From the NCBI GenBank assembly GCA_019188255.1, contig JAETXT010000009.1, forward strand, positions 2,046,001 through 2,110,000: a stretch of 64,000 nucleotides of DNA. Direction: 5' to 3'. The position numbers and the translations under genes were made by a program. Position 1 is the first letter of the stretch; the number at the start of each line of letters is the position of its first letter. Origin of the DNA: Verticillium longisporum. Taxonomy: Eukaryota; Ascomycota; Sordariomycetes; Glomerellales; Plectosphaerellaceae. Shown here in pieces: positions 46,720 through 56,309 of this stretch. The notes beneath the pieces are model-generated. The model was not told the DNA's origin. It worked only from the letters and a program-made list of their open reading frames with translations, and made no database searches.

Positions 46720-48579
46720 TTAATCTTCCATCTCATGATAACGAGCATGTGCTGAAGCCGCAAATGGAGGTATCCTGTGCCCACAGTGCTGGCATCGCTC
46801 TGCGTCGCCATGCTCCCAAGATGCTTCTCCGTCTGTGTGGTCTTCCTCGCTATCGTTCACTAGCTCCTGGGTCAACCCCTCATCCACGCGATTCTCGGTC
46901 TCGTCCTCTATTATGGTCGTGTCAAGCTTCCACTGACGCAATACGTCGTCCTGCTTCCGGAACATGGCCGAAATATCCCTCCCTACGCCCGAGCCCGTTT
47001 CACTGCCACTCTCCACCATGTTGGCAACGCAAATATTGATCAATTGGAGGTTCCATTTGAAGCTCTTTTCAGGGTGGAACTTCAAGAGCATGGGAAACAG
47101 TGTCTCCGTCGCCAGCCGGTCTGCGATGAACTCGATAGGGAGTTGTAGGTTGAAGACAAAGTTGGGCATGGGCTGAGATTTGGACGACCGGCTGAAGTTC
47201 CAGTCTTCCCTCTCACCCTCGACAGGCCACAGACGGATTGACAGGCGAAGCGTCCTGGGATGTGCCATCCATCTCTGGCTTTGGCCTTCAAGGGTGTTTT
47301 GGTCCACAGTAGAACTCTGTGTTGATGCATCATTCACCGTCGTAAGATCAACCCGCATCCTCCTCAGCAACGATATCGCGAGCTTTTTGAGCTCCTGCTC
47401 AATCTTAACTAACGAATCCAACTGCCTGTACGTATCCTCGATGCTTATTTGGGAAGGCACGTCTCTGGCATCTTTAACCTCGGTATAATCGACACCATGA
47501 AGCAGGTTCCAGATGCGAACGCCTATACCCTGCTCCGATCCCGGGCCACTTAGTAGCATCTCGAGTGTCTCGGGGTACATATCCGGATGAAGACGAACTT
47601 GTTGCGCCGACAGTGCAGACTCGGTCTCGTATGAGTCGATCTCTTTGTGAGCATTCAGTAGCCTCTTCTCCAGGAGCTGAGTCGTCTTGCCACCTATGCC
47701 GGGAATCTTTCGTATCGTAAATGAGTCCATGAAGTCCACTGCAGAGCCGTTCTCCAGGGCCAACAGCGTCGTCTGATTCCGCGGTTTCTTCTTGCTCCCT
47801 ACGAGCTTGCTCAGCAGCTTGTTCGTAGCCACGCCACAAGCAGAGGTGAAGCCGAATTTCTCTTCAATATTAGTGCGTAGGTACCAGGCCAAATGTGAGC
47901 CTAGAAGGAGCCGCACATAGGCCTGGTTTTCGAGCTGCTGTTCCCCAGCAGGAGGAAGGGTGCCGTGGACGCGGCCCGCCATTTTGGTCAAGTCACAGGG
48001 GAAACCTTTCTCTGGGTCTGTTTTTGAAAGGCAGAAAAAGCTGTCAGCTAAAGTCAGCTTGTTGAGGCACGACATGTTGTAGTTGATCATGTCCGTCACG
48101 TCTGTTTGCGTCGTCAGCGTCACACTCGTGGCCGCTCTCCGTCGGCCCTCACATACCCATAAAGACCTCGTCCAGTCCCAAGCGTTCGACCTTGCCGCTC
48201 CATGAGTGGCCCCTGAGGAACGCATAGAGGACTTTGCTCACATCCCGAAACGGGGTCAGATCCTCGCCCTCGACGACGACTAGATCGGGACAGACCTTGC
48301 GAGCGTCGGAGATGCGCATGAGTTTCCGCACGCCGCGCGCGAGCGACATAGTTGCAGGTGGCGAGAATCGACTTTTGCTTCACGCCGAGGGGCAGGGATT
48401 TCAGGGCTGGATTCTGCGATTCGAGAACGGAAGCGTAGAAGCAGTCATAGTCCTAGGGGTGGGTCAGGGTTTTGAATGGCAGAGGCGGGCGTGATGGAGG
48501 ACATGGGTGGTTAGCATACAAAATGAAGGATGATTCTGTCATCTTTGGGTTTTGGGGGTCTCTTTTTGGGAAAGTCCAT
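46720..48579 (-). CDS. POLI: Y-family DNA polymerase iota (one apparent 2-nt frame break)
   Basis: Exons 48579-48520, 48452-48157 and 48101-46720. The first splice joins RIILHF to DYDCFYASV, giving the catalytic Asp motif. Then come PLGVKQKSILATCNY, LMRISDARKVCP, VEGEDLTPFRDVS and the second catalytic motif ERLGLDEVFMD. Palm/finger sequence is closest to polymerase iota rather than eta. Helix-hairpin-helix IRKIPGIGGKTTQLL and a little-finger domain follow. The C-terminus carries a Cys-x2-Cys/His-x3-His element (RCQHCGHRI...HARYHE), like a UBZ ubiquitin-binding finger. The enzyme does error-prone translesion synthesis. NYVARA and GVRKLM are in different frames: two bases are missing in the CG run 48334-48341, which restores the R codon. 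The corrected length is 579 residues. Confidence 0.9.
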
Positions 48580-49146
48580 ATCGATGGATTCTCTTGTGAT
48601 GAAGGGAGTGGAAGGAGTGTGACGTGTGAGGTGAGTTGGGTTCGAGGTCCACTGACGAGCTGCTTCAGTGCGCATGTGTTTGCTCACGCCACGCGCTTAG
48701 GGAGCTTCTGGCACACGTGGTGATCGCGGCCACTCTTCACATCACACCAACACGTATGAGCGAGTCCCAATGGTGACCGCAAACCGCAAAATCAACACAC
48801 AAGCAGCTGCACTACAATTGCAAGATCAAAGAAATGACCTTCAGGTAGGTAGCCAGCAAACTTAGCCGTTGGCATTGAGTAAGGTACCTAGGACAAAAGC
48901 CACCAGCCAAGAGTCATGGAGCGCGACTGCTGCCTGGATACACACCAATCCCGATCGGCCAGATCCTGGCCGATGACTCTATTTACAGGCTGATGCAACG
49001 AGACCTGCAATGGCCAGGGTCACTGCTGTTCGAAGGAGGCTGTCCGGTACCTATGTAAGTGGACAGCCCATGCACGAAGCCTTCAGATTCACCGTCTGTT
49101 CTCAATGCCTCACATTCAGGTCATACACTAAAACCGAGCAGCCATC
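48580..49146. promoter_or_regulatory. Divergent intergenic region POLI / dioxygenase-like gene
   Basis: About 570 bp with AGGTAGGTAG at about 48843-48852 and one AGGTACCT palindrome (48882-48889). No coding signal. Confidence 0.5.
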
Positions 49147-49890
49147 ATGGAGTTTGACCTACAAAACGGCAGTGCTGCGACTGCGCAACACGCCATCCGG
49201 CCAGAGCCGCTTGCTCTTTTCTGTCATGAGCCTCTTCCATCCGGCCTCATCACACGCATCGATAATGACAGCGACAGTGGGTTCTATGGCCCACTCGAAG
49301 TGTCCTCACTTGCGACGCGGGCGGCGTCAGCCATCGCCAACAACTCAGATGCCGATGAAAGGCTTCTTCGGGAGACCTTACTCAAGTTCCTGACGCTCGC
49401 TCAAAACGATAGCATGCCTGACGCTACACACTCCTGCTGGCTTTGCATCCGCATGACGCTCCCTACACCTGTCTGGACCATTCCCAGATGGCACATGGAC
49501 GGGCGCATGCTCGACTGCAGCTGTCCCTCGCCCCAGCTTCCACATTCAAAGTATGCCTTCACCATCCTTGGACCATCAACTAGGGCCATGAGTACGAATC
49601 CTGCCGTGCACGCCACTCTCATGACGCCCTTGTCAACGGGTCAATGTGCAGACCCGAACGAACCCAACGCTGAGCTCGCAGCAATTCTGGCGAAACACCA
49701 AGAAGTCACTGTCGAACCAGGCCAGATTATCCGCTTCAGCTGGGGCCAGCCTGATTCGCCCGTACACTCGGAGCCGGATTCGAGTTCCTCGATGCGCCTC
49801 TTCATCAGCATCCTATTAGGAAGAGAGGCAGAGTTGCGGGACATGTGCGACTTTAGAGGGCAAGAGTACGGGGTATGGTATAACTACTAG
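49147..49890 (+). CDS. Orphan protein, 247 residues, with Fe(II)/2-oxoglutarate dioxygenase-like residue pattern
   Basis: One exon; not assigned to a named family. The C-terminal half looks like a double-stranded beta-helix: RWHMDGR (His116, Asp118), KYAFTILGPSTRAM, VEPGQIIRFSWG, PVHSEP (His207) and MRLFISILLG (Arg217). H-x-D...H with an Arg ten residues after the distal His is the iron and 2-oxoglutarate binding arrangement. The N-terminal part has FCHEPLPSGLITRID. There is no signal peptide. The gene faces an FAD monooxygenase gene tail to tail with only about 40 bp between stops, and a permease gene lies beyond it, so a small-molecule role is likely. Family assignment is inference; that it is a real gene is likely. 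Confidence 0.6.
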   Translation: MEFDLQNGSAATAQHAIRPEPLALFCHEPLPSGLITRIDNDSDSGFYGPLEVSSLATRAASAIANNSDADERLLRETLLKFLTLAQNDSMPDATHSCWLCIRMTLPTPVWTIPRWHMDGRMLDCSCPSPQLPHSKYAFTILGPSTRAMSTNPAVHATLMTPLSTGQCADPNEPNAELAAILAKHQEVTVEPGQIIRFSWGQPDSPVHSEPDSSSSMRLFISILLGREAELRDMCDFRGQEYGVWYNY

Positions 49891-49930
49891 GCCATGGGAA
49901 GGGGGACTCTCACTCATCGCAAGGCAACCT

Positions 49931-51289
49931 CTACAACCTTGATGTCTCGCGCTGCGTCTGCGCCGCCACAGCCTGCAAGAAAGCCCGTTCCACATCATGC
50001 TCGTGAATCCATACCAGGTCCCTGCGGCTCTGCATTCTCGTCCGCAGCTCCGCATCCGTCTCTTTCTGATCTATCAGGCTGACGAGGGCCCCGTTCCGCT
50101 GCTGGACTGTCCTCTGCACTCGGTCAGTGTGTTCCTTCCGCGTCCGCTCGTACAGGCTCAGAGCGCGGGCCACGTCGTCATCGGACACGGGCTTGCAGAT
50201 TCGCTGCGTCTCCGGGAAGACGTGTAGGACGGCCTGCGCAAACGCCCATGCGTCATCGATCGCCAGACTTCCGCCTGCCGCGAAGGCTCCGCCATGCGCG
50301 TGTGCCGCGTCGCCTACCAGAGAAGCCCGGCCGCCCCCCAAAACCCACGAGTCCAGCTCCTTGGCCGCCGTGTTAGGGTAGATCTTGGTGTACGGCGTCG
50401 CATCGATGACGGCGCGCGCGAGGGGGCTCCAGTCCTTGTACAGGTCGCGCAATGTGTCTACGCTGCCGTCCGAGTTCCACACCGAGTCCTTGTACGGCGC
50501 ATCGGGTGCCTCCGGGTCGCTCTGCTGGGAGCCAACGATGGTGAAGAGGTCCTGAGCCAAGGGCGACAAGAAGAGGGAGCGATCAGGACCCCAGATGTGG
50601 ACCGCCTCATCAGGCAGGTCCGAGATGTGTTGCACGTGCGAGCGTGGAAAGACGGAGCGGAAGGTCAGGTAACCTGTCCATTTTGCGGCCGACGTTGGCA
50701 CAAATGCCTGGCGGACAGGGGAGTGGATTCCGTCTGCGCCGAGGAGAATATCTGTCGCGATGCTGGTGCCGTCTGTGAATGTGACAATGAGACCTTGAGA
50801 AGAGCTGTCGCGCGATACCGAGGAAAAGGCCTTGCCCAGATGAAGACGTCCTGGTTCTATATGGTTCAGTAGCGCTCGCTGGAGGTGAGGGCGATAGAAG
50901 CGAGCTGTTCTGTGTCTGTGTTCGACCTTTCCAACATGATGGTCGGCAGACACAGTTTCATTTGTTTGGTAATGCCTTTGGGAGATCAGCATGATGCGCC
51001 ATACCTCCAAATTCTTGGCTCAGGGGGCCACCTACTGATAGATCATGGGGCGGCCCGACTTATTGCGGAACGCAATAGAATCATCGAGTACGTCGCTGAC
51101 CCCAAGCCTCTCCAATGTCTTGAGACCATTTGGTCCCAGTGCGATGGTAGCTCCAATCTCACGCAGCTCCGTCGCACGCTCATAGACGTGCACGTCAATG
51201 TTGGCATGTTTCTGCAGCGCAATGGCAGCCGTGAGACCGGCAATGCCCGCGCCGATGACGGCGATTCGGAGCTGCACCTGGTCTGTCAT
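49931..51289 (-). CDS. FAD-dependent monooxygenase, salicylate hydroxylase-like (PHBH fold)
   Basis: Exons 51289-51036 and 50975-49931 with a 60-bp intron give 432 residues. Group A flavin monooxygenase fingerprints are all present: the Rossmann motif GAGIAGLTAAIAL near the N-terminus with a following VYERA, the DG motif region LLGADGIHSPVRQ, and the GD motif ASLVGDAAHAHGGAFAAGG. The type hydroxylates small aromatic or heterocyclic acids using NAD(P)H and oxygen. The substrate cannot be read from sequence. It shares a divergent promoter region with the Dal5-type permease gene and converges with the dioxygenase-like gene, suggesting a three-gene catabolic or biosynthetic unit. The frame is intact. 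Confidence 0.88.
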
Positions 51290-52084
51290 ACTTTCATGCT
51301 TTCGTACATTCGTGTGTCTGCATTTCAGTTACATGGATGTCAATGAAAGCATGCAGCGCCCATCTATATCACATTGAACTCGTGGTGTTACAGCGAGGAT
51401 TCTCCGACCTTGCCATGACGTGATTGTCTCCATTATCGTCGCGATCTGTCCCAACCACGAGGTTGTCGGCGCCACATGTCGGATCACCCCCGACTCCCTT
51501 GACCAAAGTCCGTTGAAAGATAAACGACGGCCGAAGTTCCGACTTGGCGGCTGCCGGTCCTGAGTCGAGCGAGTCGAGCAGAGGCAAGGTAGGATGCAGC
51601 ACAGCAGCACGTCAACTCCGGAAGCCCAATAAGGGGGTATGAAACTGGCATCTGGTTCGGGCAAGGGCCAATGGCATGTCGAAATGACCGGAGCGTGCTT
51701 CAAAGCAGTCCATACATCGGGTCTGCGAGTCCATGGCATCCACTCAATGGTCCCCCAAACTATCGAGCTTCCGGCGACGAGCTACCATGTATCATACCCA
51801 CCGAGATCCCAGGAGACGGAGGCGAGTTGTCGGATATCGCAAAATGAGCCCAGAAAAGAGGTGCAGACATCCATGACGACAGGCCGATCGGGGCGCACGC
51901 AATACAGAATCTTCAATTCTAGAGCGGCAGTTATGTGAAGCAGGAATCATGCACGAGGCATGGTTTGATCGCTTCGGACCCGCCTGCTCTTAAGCCTACC
52001 CTGGCCCGGCCCATCTCACCTTTGTCTTGTTCAGTGCATCGATAGTCTGACAGACAAAGAAGCCTTGCTTCGACAATCGACAAG
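51290..52084. promoter_or_regulatory. Bidirectional promoter region, monooxygenase/permease
   Basis: About 795 bp between two start codons. Divergent arrangement suggests joint control. No specific operator was recognised by eye. Confidence 0.5.
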
Positions 52085-53819
52085 ATGATCGAGTCGACAG
52101 TGCCGAGGAAACAGTGGTGGAAGATCCAGTGGTACTCCGATGATGATACCCCTGAAGAGCGCAAGTTCATCATCAAGCTGGACCTGCTGGTCGTCCCCTA
52201 TGCGGTCCTAGCCTATTGGGTCAAGTACATTGATCAGGCCAACCTGAGTGAGTGCCTCCTATACTCGAGTGTAGAGAGAACGACTTGCTCACGCGCCGTC
52301 GACAGACAATGCCTACGTCGCCGGCATGAAAGAGGATCTTGGTTTCTTTGGAAACGAGCTTGTGCAGCTACAGACCATGTATACTGTGGGAGCAGTTGTC
52401 GGCATGATCCCCTTTATGTTCCTTTTCACTTACATCCCGATGTACTGGACCATCCCTGCCATGGATATCATGTGGGGTGTTTTCACCCTGTTGCAATACC
52501 GGGCAACGTCGTTTGGAGAGATGGCCGCGTATAGGTTTTTCGTCGGATTCTTCGAGGTAGGCTGAAGGTCGCTTGTGTTCTCGCTGCAGTGTCAGACTGA
52601 TCAAGTCGCAAACAGGCGGCATTCTTCCCGGTCATGCATTACGTCTTTGGTAGGTCCTCATAATCGTAACTGGCGCCGTCAAACCACTAACACCACCTGC
52701 AGGATCCTGGTACCGTGGCCACGAAATTGCCCGTCGTGGAGGACTGTTCTACACAGGTCTCAACCTGGGCACGTTGACCGCGGGATTAGTGGCCGCGGGA
52801 GCATCGGCACGCCTCGAAGGTGTCAACGGCCCCGCCGGCTGGCGATGGATCAACATCAACAGCGCGCTGATTACCTCTCCGGTCGGGACACTCGGCTCCT
52901 TACACCTCCCAGGCACGATCGACCAGCCCAACCGATGGGTTCTCAACGACAAGGACATTGAAGTCGCCAAGAAGAGGCTCGAGAGGGCCGGCCACGTCAC
53001 GCACGGCACCTTCAAATTCGGACACCTCAAGAAGATCTTCCTCAGCCCCCAGTTCTGGACCGTCATCCTGGTCGACGTCCTCTTCTGGAACGCGGGCATC
53101 CACAAGAGCACGGGGAGCTTCCTGCTCTGGATCAAGAGCCTGCAGAGGTACTCGCCCGCCAAGATCAACGAGCTCGGCACCATCGCCCCGGCGCTGGGCA
53201 TCCTGTACAACCTCGTGGCGTGCTTCGCATCCGACCTGATCCTCGGGCCGGCGTGGGCCATCACCTTTGCTTCGGGATTCAACGCCGTCGGGCTGATCAT
53301 CTTGGTGGTCTGGAAAGTCCCCGAGGCGGCGCTGTGGTTCGCCTTTTCGACCATGTACTGGTCAAACGCCCTGTCGAGCGTGTTCCACGGCTGGGTCAAC
53401 ACCCTGCTGCGCGACTCGCCGGAGGAGAGATCCTTCACGCTGGTCATGATCACCATCATCGCGCAGTCATCGACGGCGTGGACGCCGCTGCTGACGTTCC
53501 CGACGGTAGAGGCACCGCGATACCCCAAGGGGTTCGGTTTCTGTCTCGGATGTGCGCTTGCGCTGATCGCGTCGACGCATGTGCTCAACATGTACATCAA
53601 GCGCAAAAGGTGAGCGGAAATCCCCATTTCTGCATCTGCTGAGATCGACGTCCCTTTGCTGACCGTGCTTCGAACAGTGCCGGCAAGGATCTTGCTGCGA
53701 CTGAAGAGGCTGCTGTGCAGAGCGACGCGTCGTCGACGGATGGCGGGGACGATGCCAAGGTTGCTCAGGGGCCTGATGCAAAGGTCAACGTTCGGGTCAA
53801 CGAATCGGCATCAGGGTGA
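52085..53819 (+). CDS. MFS permease, allantoate/organic anion (Dal5) family
   Basis: Five exons, 52085-52247, 52306-52556, 52616-52649 (34 nt), 52703-53609 and 53678-53819, encode 498 residues. Typical Dal5-family landmarks: the first membrane region KLDLLVVPYAVLAYWVKYID followed by QANLNNAYVAGMKEDLG, YRFFVGFFEAAFFPVMHYV, SWYRGHEIARRGGLFY, and a central loop GTIDQPNRWVLNDKDIEVAKKR. About twelve hydrophobic segments can be traced. Members import carboxylates such as allantoate, nicotinate or pantothenate by proton symport at the plasma membrane. The position beside an FAD monooxygenase suggests uptake of that enzyme's substrate. The C-terminal tail is hydrophilic and acidic. Confidence 0.88.
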
Positions 53820-53967
53820 TGATGGCAGCCAAGATTATTCGGGTTCTTCAAAATTGAGAAACTTGGTCAAATCAAATGCAAGTTCACAGAACATGGTTTT
53901 CATCATATTCATTGCTAAGAATGGATTTCCGTTATCCCTGACAGACCTAGACTGAAGGACTGAACGC

Positions 53968-55470
53968 TCAAGCTAGCCGGTACCCTGCCTTGACCACCTC
54001 ATCTGCGGACACAGAAGCATAGAAACCCCGCATAGGCCCTTCCACCACCTGATACTGAAAGAACCCAGTGACTCGCCCCTGTTCATCCCACGTAGCGGAG
54101 CCACACGTACCGTAAGGGTTGATCAGATCTGTACGAGGCGGCTCAATCTGCCCAATGTAGACCCAATCGTAGATAACGTAGCGCAACTGAGCCTTACTCA
54201 GATGGGTCGTCTCACTGTCGTTTCTGTGCATCTTCCAACCCTTAGCCATCATGAGGCCCTCCATTGCACCCGTTTGGGGGCTGTTGAGAAAAACTCTGTC
54301 CGCTATGTCGATTTTGTCGTCCATGTCCTCTCCGAGCAGCCTGGTGAATGGTGGGACTGTCTCACCCTGTTGTTCGAAAGGTTCATTGACAAACTGAACC
54401 CCAGGCTGAAGTTCTACAAGCGAGATATTTGTGAAGCTAAGCTCCTCCACAGCCCTGCCGAGTAGCCGCTTGTCGCCAGACGGCAAAGTCTGGTGAAACG
54501 TCTCCGACTCGCCGATGCCGTGAGAGGCGCCGGTCATGAACTTGTCACCCGCGTCGTTTCTGACTAGGACTCCAGACGAGGTAGTGAGGATTTCTCCGTT
54601 GCGCGAGTCGTTGGATGTAAGACTGGAGATTAGGACACCAGGGCCAATGACATTATAGGCTGTATCGTCCACAATCCCGTGTCCGGGATTAGGCATCACT
54701 TGCCGTAGTAGGGCTTGGCGATTGCCGGGGCTTGGGCGGCGGAGATCCGTCTCGAACAAGTACATCGTCCAGCACTTCGCGATGCGCCCAGGCAGTCGAG
54801 CCCAGACTGAATTGATATCGACTCCGTCTTCAAGTACAACGTGGAAACGTCTTTCTGCGTCGAGAATGAATTCCAGCACGGCAAGTCCCGGGACGCAAGT
54901 GAGAATTGCGCGAGTGACAGATTCCGCAAGGCTGCGAAATGCCTGGGACTCGAGAGGCATGAACCTTGCATCAGTGTCGTCACAGATTGGAATGCTCATG
55001 TTGCCAGCCATTGTCATGGGGAACATGGTACCTTTACCATTGCCCTCATTGTCGCCGATGGTAATAGGTAGTCCGGCAATGGTGAGTGGCCAAGGTGCTT
55101 CTGGTAACTTTTTTACTGTGAAGTGGAGGTAGTGCCGATTGCCTCCCTCGAGAACGTCCACAGTGTCAGGAAAGATGTTGTATAGCACTCGGAGAACGTT
55201 GTTGTCGAACTTGACATTGCGATCACGGAGATCGAATGGAAGCTTCAGATGACGTTTATGCCATGAAGGCGCGGGGTATGTCGGTGGAGACTTGGCTTGC
55301 GAGGAAAGAAGTCGGGGAGAGTCCGGCTCATCGTTCAACGAGGGCGTGGCGAGAGACCTGCCTTTTGACGGTTGGGCGCTGCCTGGGTTTATTTCTCGCT
55401 TCCTGGGCGACGGCGTCGAGGGATTGACAATTTCTTGCCCTTTGGCTTCGGGCGACGACCGCTCAGCCAT
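53968..55470 (-). CDS. Fungal chymotrypsin-fold (S1-like) protein with GxCG motif, 500 residues
   Basis: Single exon. The N-terminal 70 residues are Ser/Pro-rich and disordered. The middle (about 75-260) is a conserved-looking domain of unknown role (PFDLRDRNVKFDN, LLRQVMPNPGHG). From about residue 295 the protein resembles a trypsin-like fold: SGVLVRNDAGDKFMTGASHG supplies a His (317), TNISLVELQPGV sits where peptidases have D-I-A-L, with Asn348 in place of Asp, and YGTCGSATWDEQGRVTGF has Cys456 in the nucleophile site. Many filamentous fungi carry such proteins, without signal peptide and of unknown function. Activity as a cysteine-type protease is possible but the Asp to Asn change argues for caution. 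It ends about 150 bp from the permease gene, convergent. Confidence 0.72.
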   Translation of the reverse strand: MAERSSPEAKGQEIVNPSTPSPRKREINPGSAQPSKGRSLATPSLNDEPDSPRLLSSQAKSPPTYPAPSWHKRHLKLPFDLRDRNVKFDNNVLRVLYNIFPDTVDVLEGGNRHYLHFTVKKLPEAPWPLTIAGLPITIGDNEGNGKGTMFPMTMAGNMSIPICDDTDARFMPLESQAFRSLAESVTRAILTCVPGLAVLEFILDAERRFHVVLEDGVDINSVWARLPGRIAKCWTMYLFETDLRRPSPGNRQALLRQVMPNPGHGIVDDTAYNVIGPGVLISSLTSNDSRNGEILTTSSGVLVRNDAGDKFMTGASHGIGESETFHQTLPSGDKRLLGRAVEELSFTNISLVELQPGVQFVNEPFEQQGETVPPFTRLLGEDMDDKIDIADRVFLNSPQTGAMEGLMMAKGWKMHRNDSETTHLSKAQLRYVIYDWVYIGQIEPPRTDLINPYGTCGSATWDEQGRVTGFFQYQVVEGPMRGFYASVSADEVVKAGYRLA

Positions 55471-56309
55471 AATTGTAGTGTTACGAATGTTGGTCGTTTG
55501 TTACGAAAATATAACATTCATGAGCTTGACTTTTTTTGAAGATGGTTTTTGGCCCTGCCAATGATGCCTTAATTGCTGCGTCCAAAGTCTTGTTGATGCG
55601 TCTGTCAAGGCTGTGATGGTTGTCACAGTCAAGGCTGTGATGGTTGTCCCCGGAGAAGGTTGGTAGTCTTTGTCATTAAGTAGGTAGGCGCAAAGGGGGC
55701 AATGACACTTCCCAAACGAAGGTGCCCAAGGTACCTGCCTATCCAGGTGGCTAAGGTTAATACGATAGGTACCTTACCCAGAGGAATAAAATTGTGTAAT
55801 AGGGCGCGTAGTTCTGGTTAGGACTATTGGAAGCGGGACAAAGTTCTTGCCATGAACGCTATACACCAGTCTCACCTCACCGGCTAATTTTGTTTTCTCG
55901 CGAGCCCTGGATTATGTAGGGTACCTAGGCTATACTTTCTGTGATGTTTTTGGGAGTCTTGAGAGCAGAAGATTTACCTTACCGTACCTTGAGGGCACGG
56001 AACAGGTCATCTTGAAAACGGCTGCCTAGACGTCCTGGGGTTCCCTTGGCCACCTGATCAAGCTTTTCCAAGCCCTGGGTATCTCCGACAGCTTGTGTTG
56101 ACTAGGTATATATAGGCATGGACGCGACTGTTGATGACTGTTTTATCCTGAGAGACAAGCTGATCACGTGCAAGACGTGGTCTCGCCTACCTCCCGCCAC
56201 CTCAGTTTACTGGGCCTCGCCGCCATCACTTTCGGCAGCACTGTCCTCAATTCCATTACCACTAACAGCAACTCCTGCTTGATAGCAACCATCTTGTCCG
56301 CCGGGCAAC
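55471..56309. other. Intergenic with short tandem duplication and GGTACC palindromes
   Basis: About 840 bp. It holds a 24-bp tandem duplication (55604-55651), AGGTACCT at 55729-55736 and 55767-55774, and further GGTACCT/TAGGTAGG variants up to about 55990. Divergent promoters lie at both ends. No gene seen. Confidence 0.55.
55604..55651. repeat. 24-bp tandem duplication
   Basis: Two adjacent copies with period 24 begin at 55604 and 55628, each starting GTCAAGGCTGTGATGGTTGT; they differ only near the end of the second copy. Confidence 0.8.
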
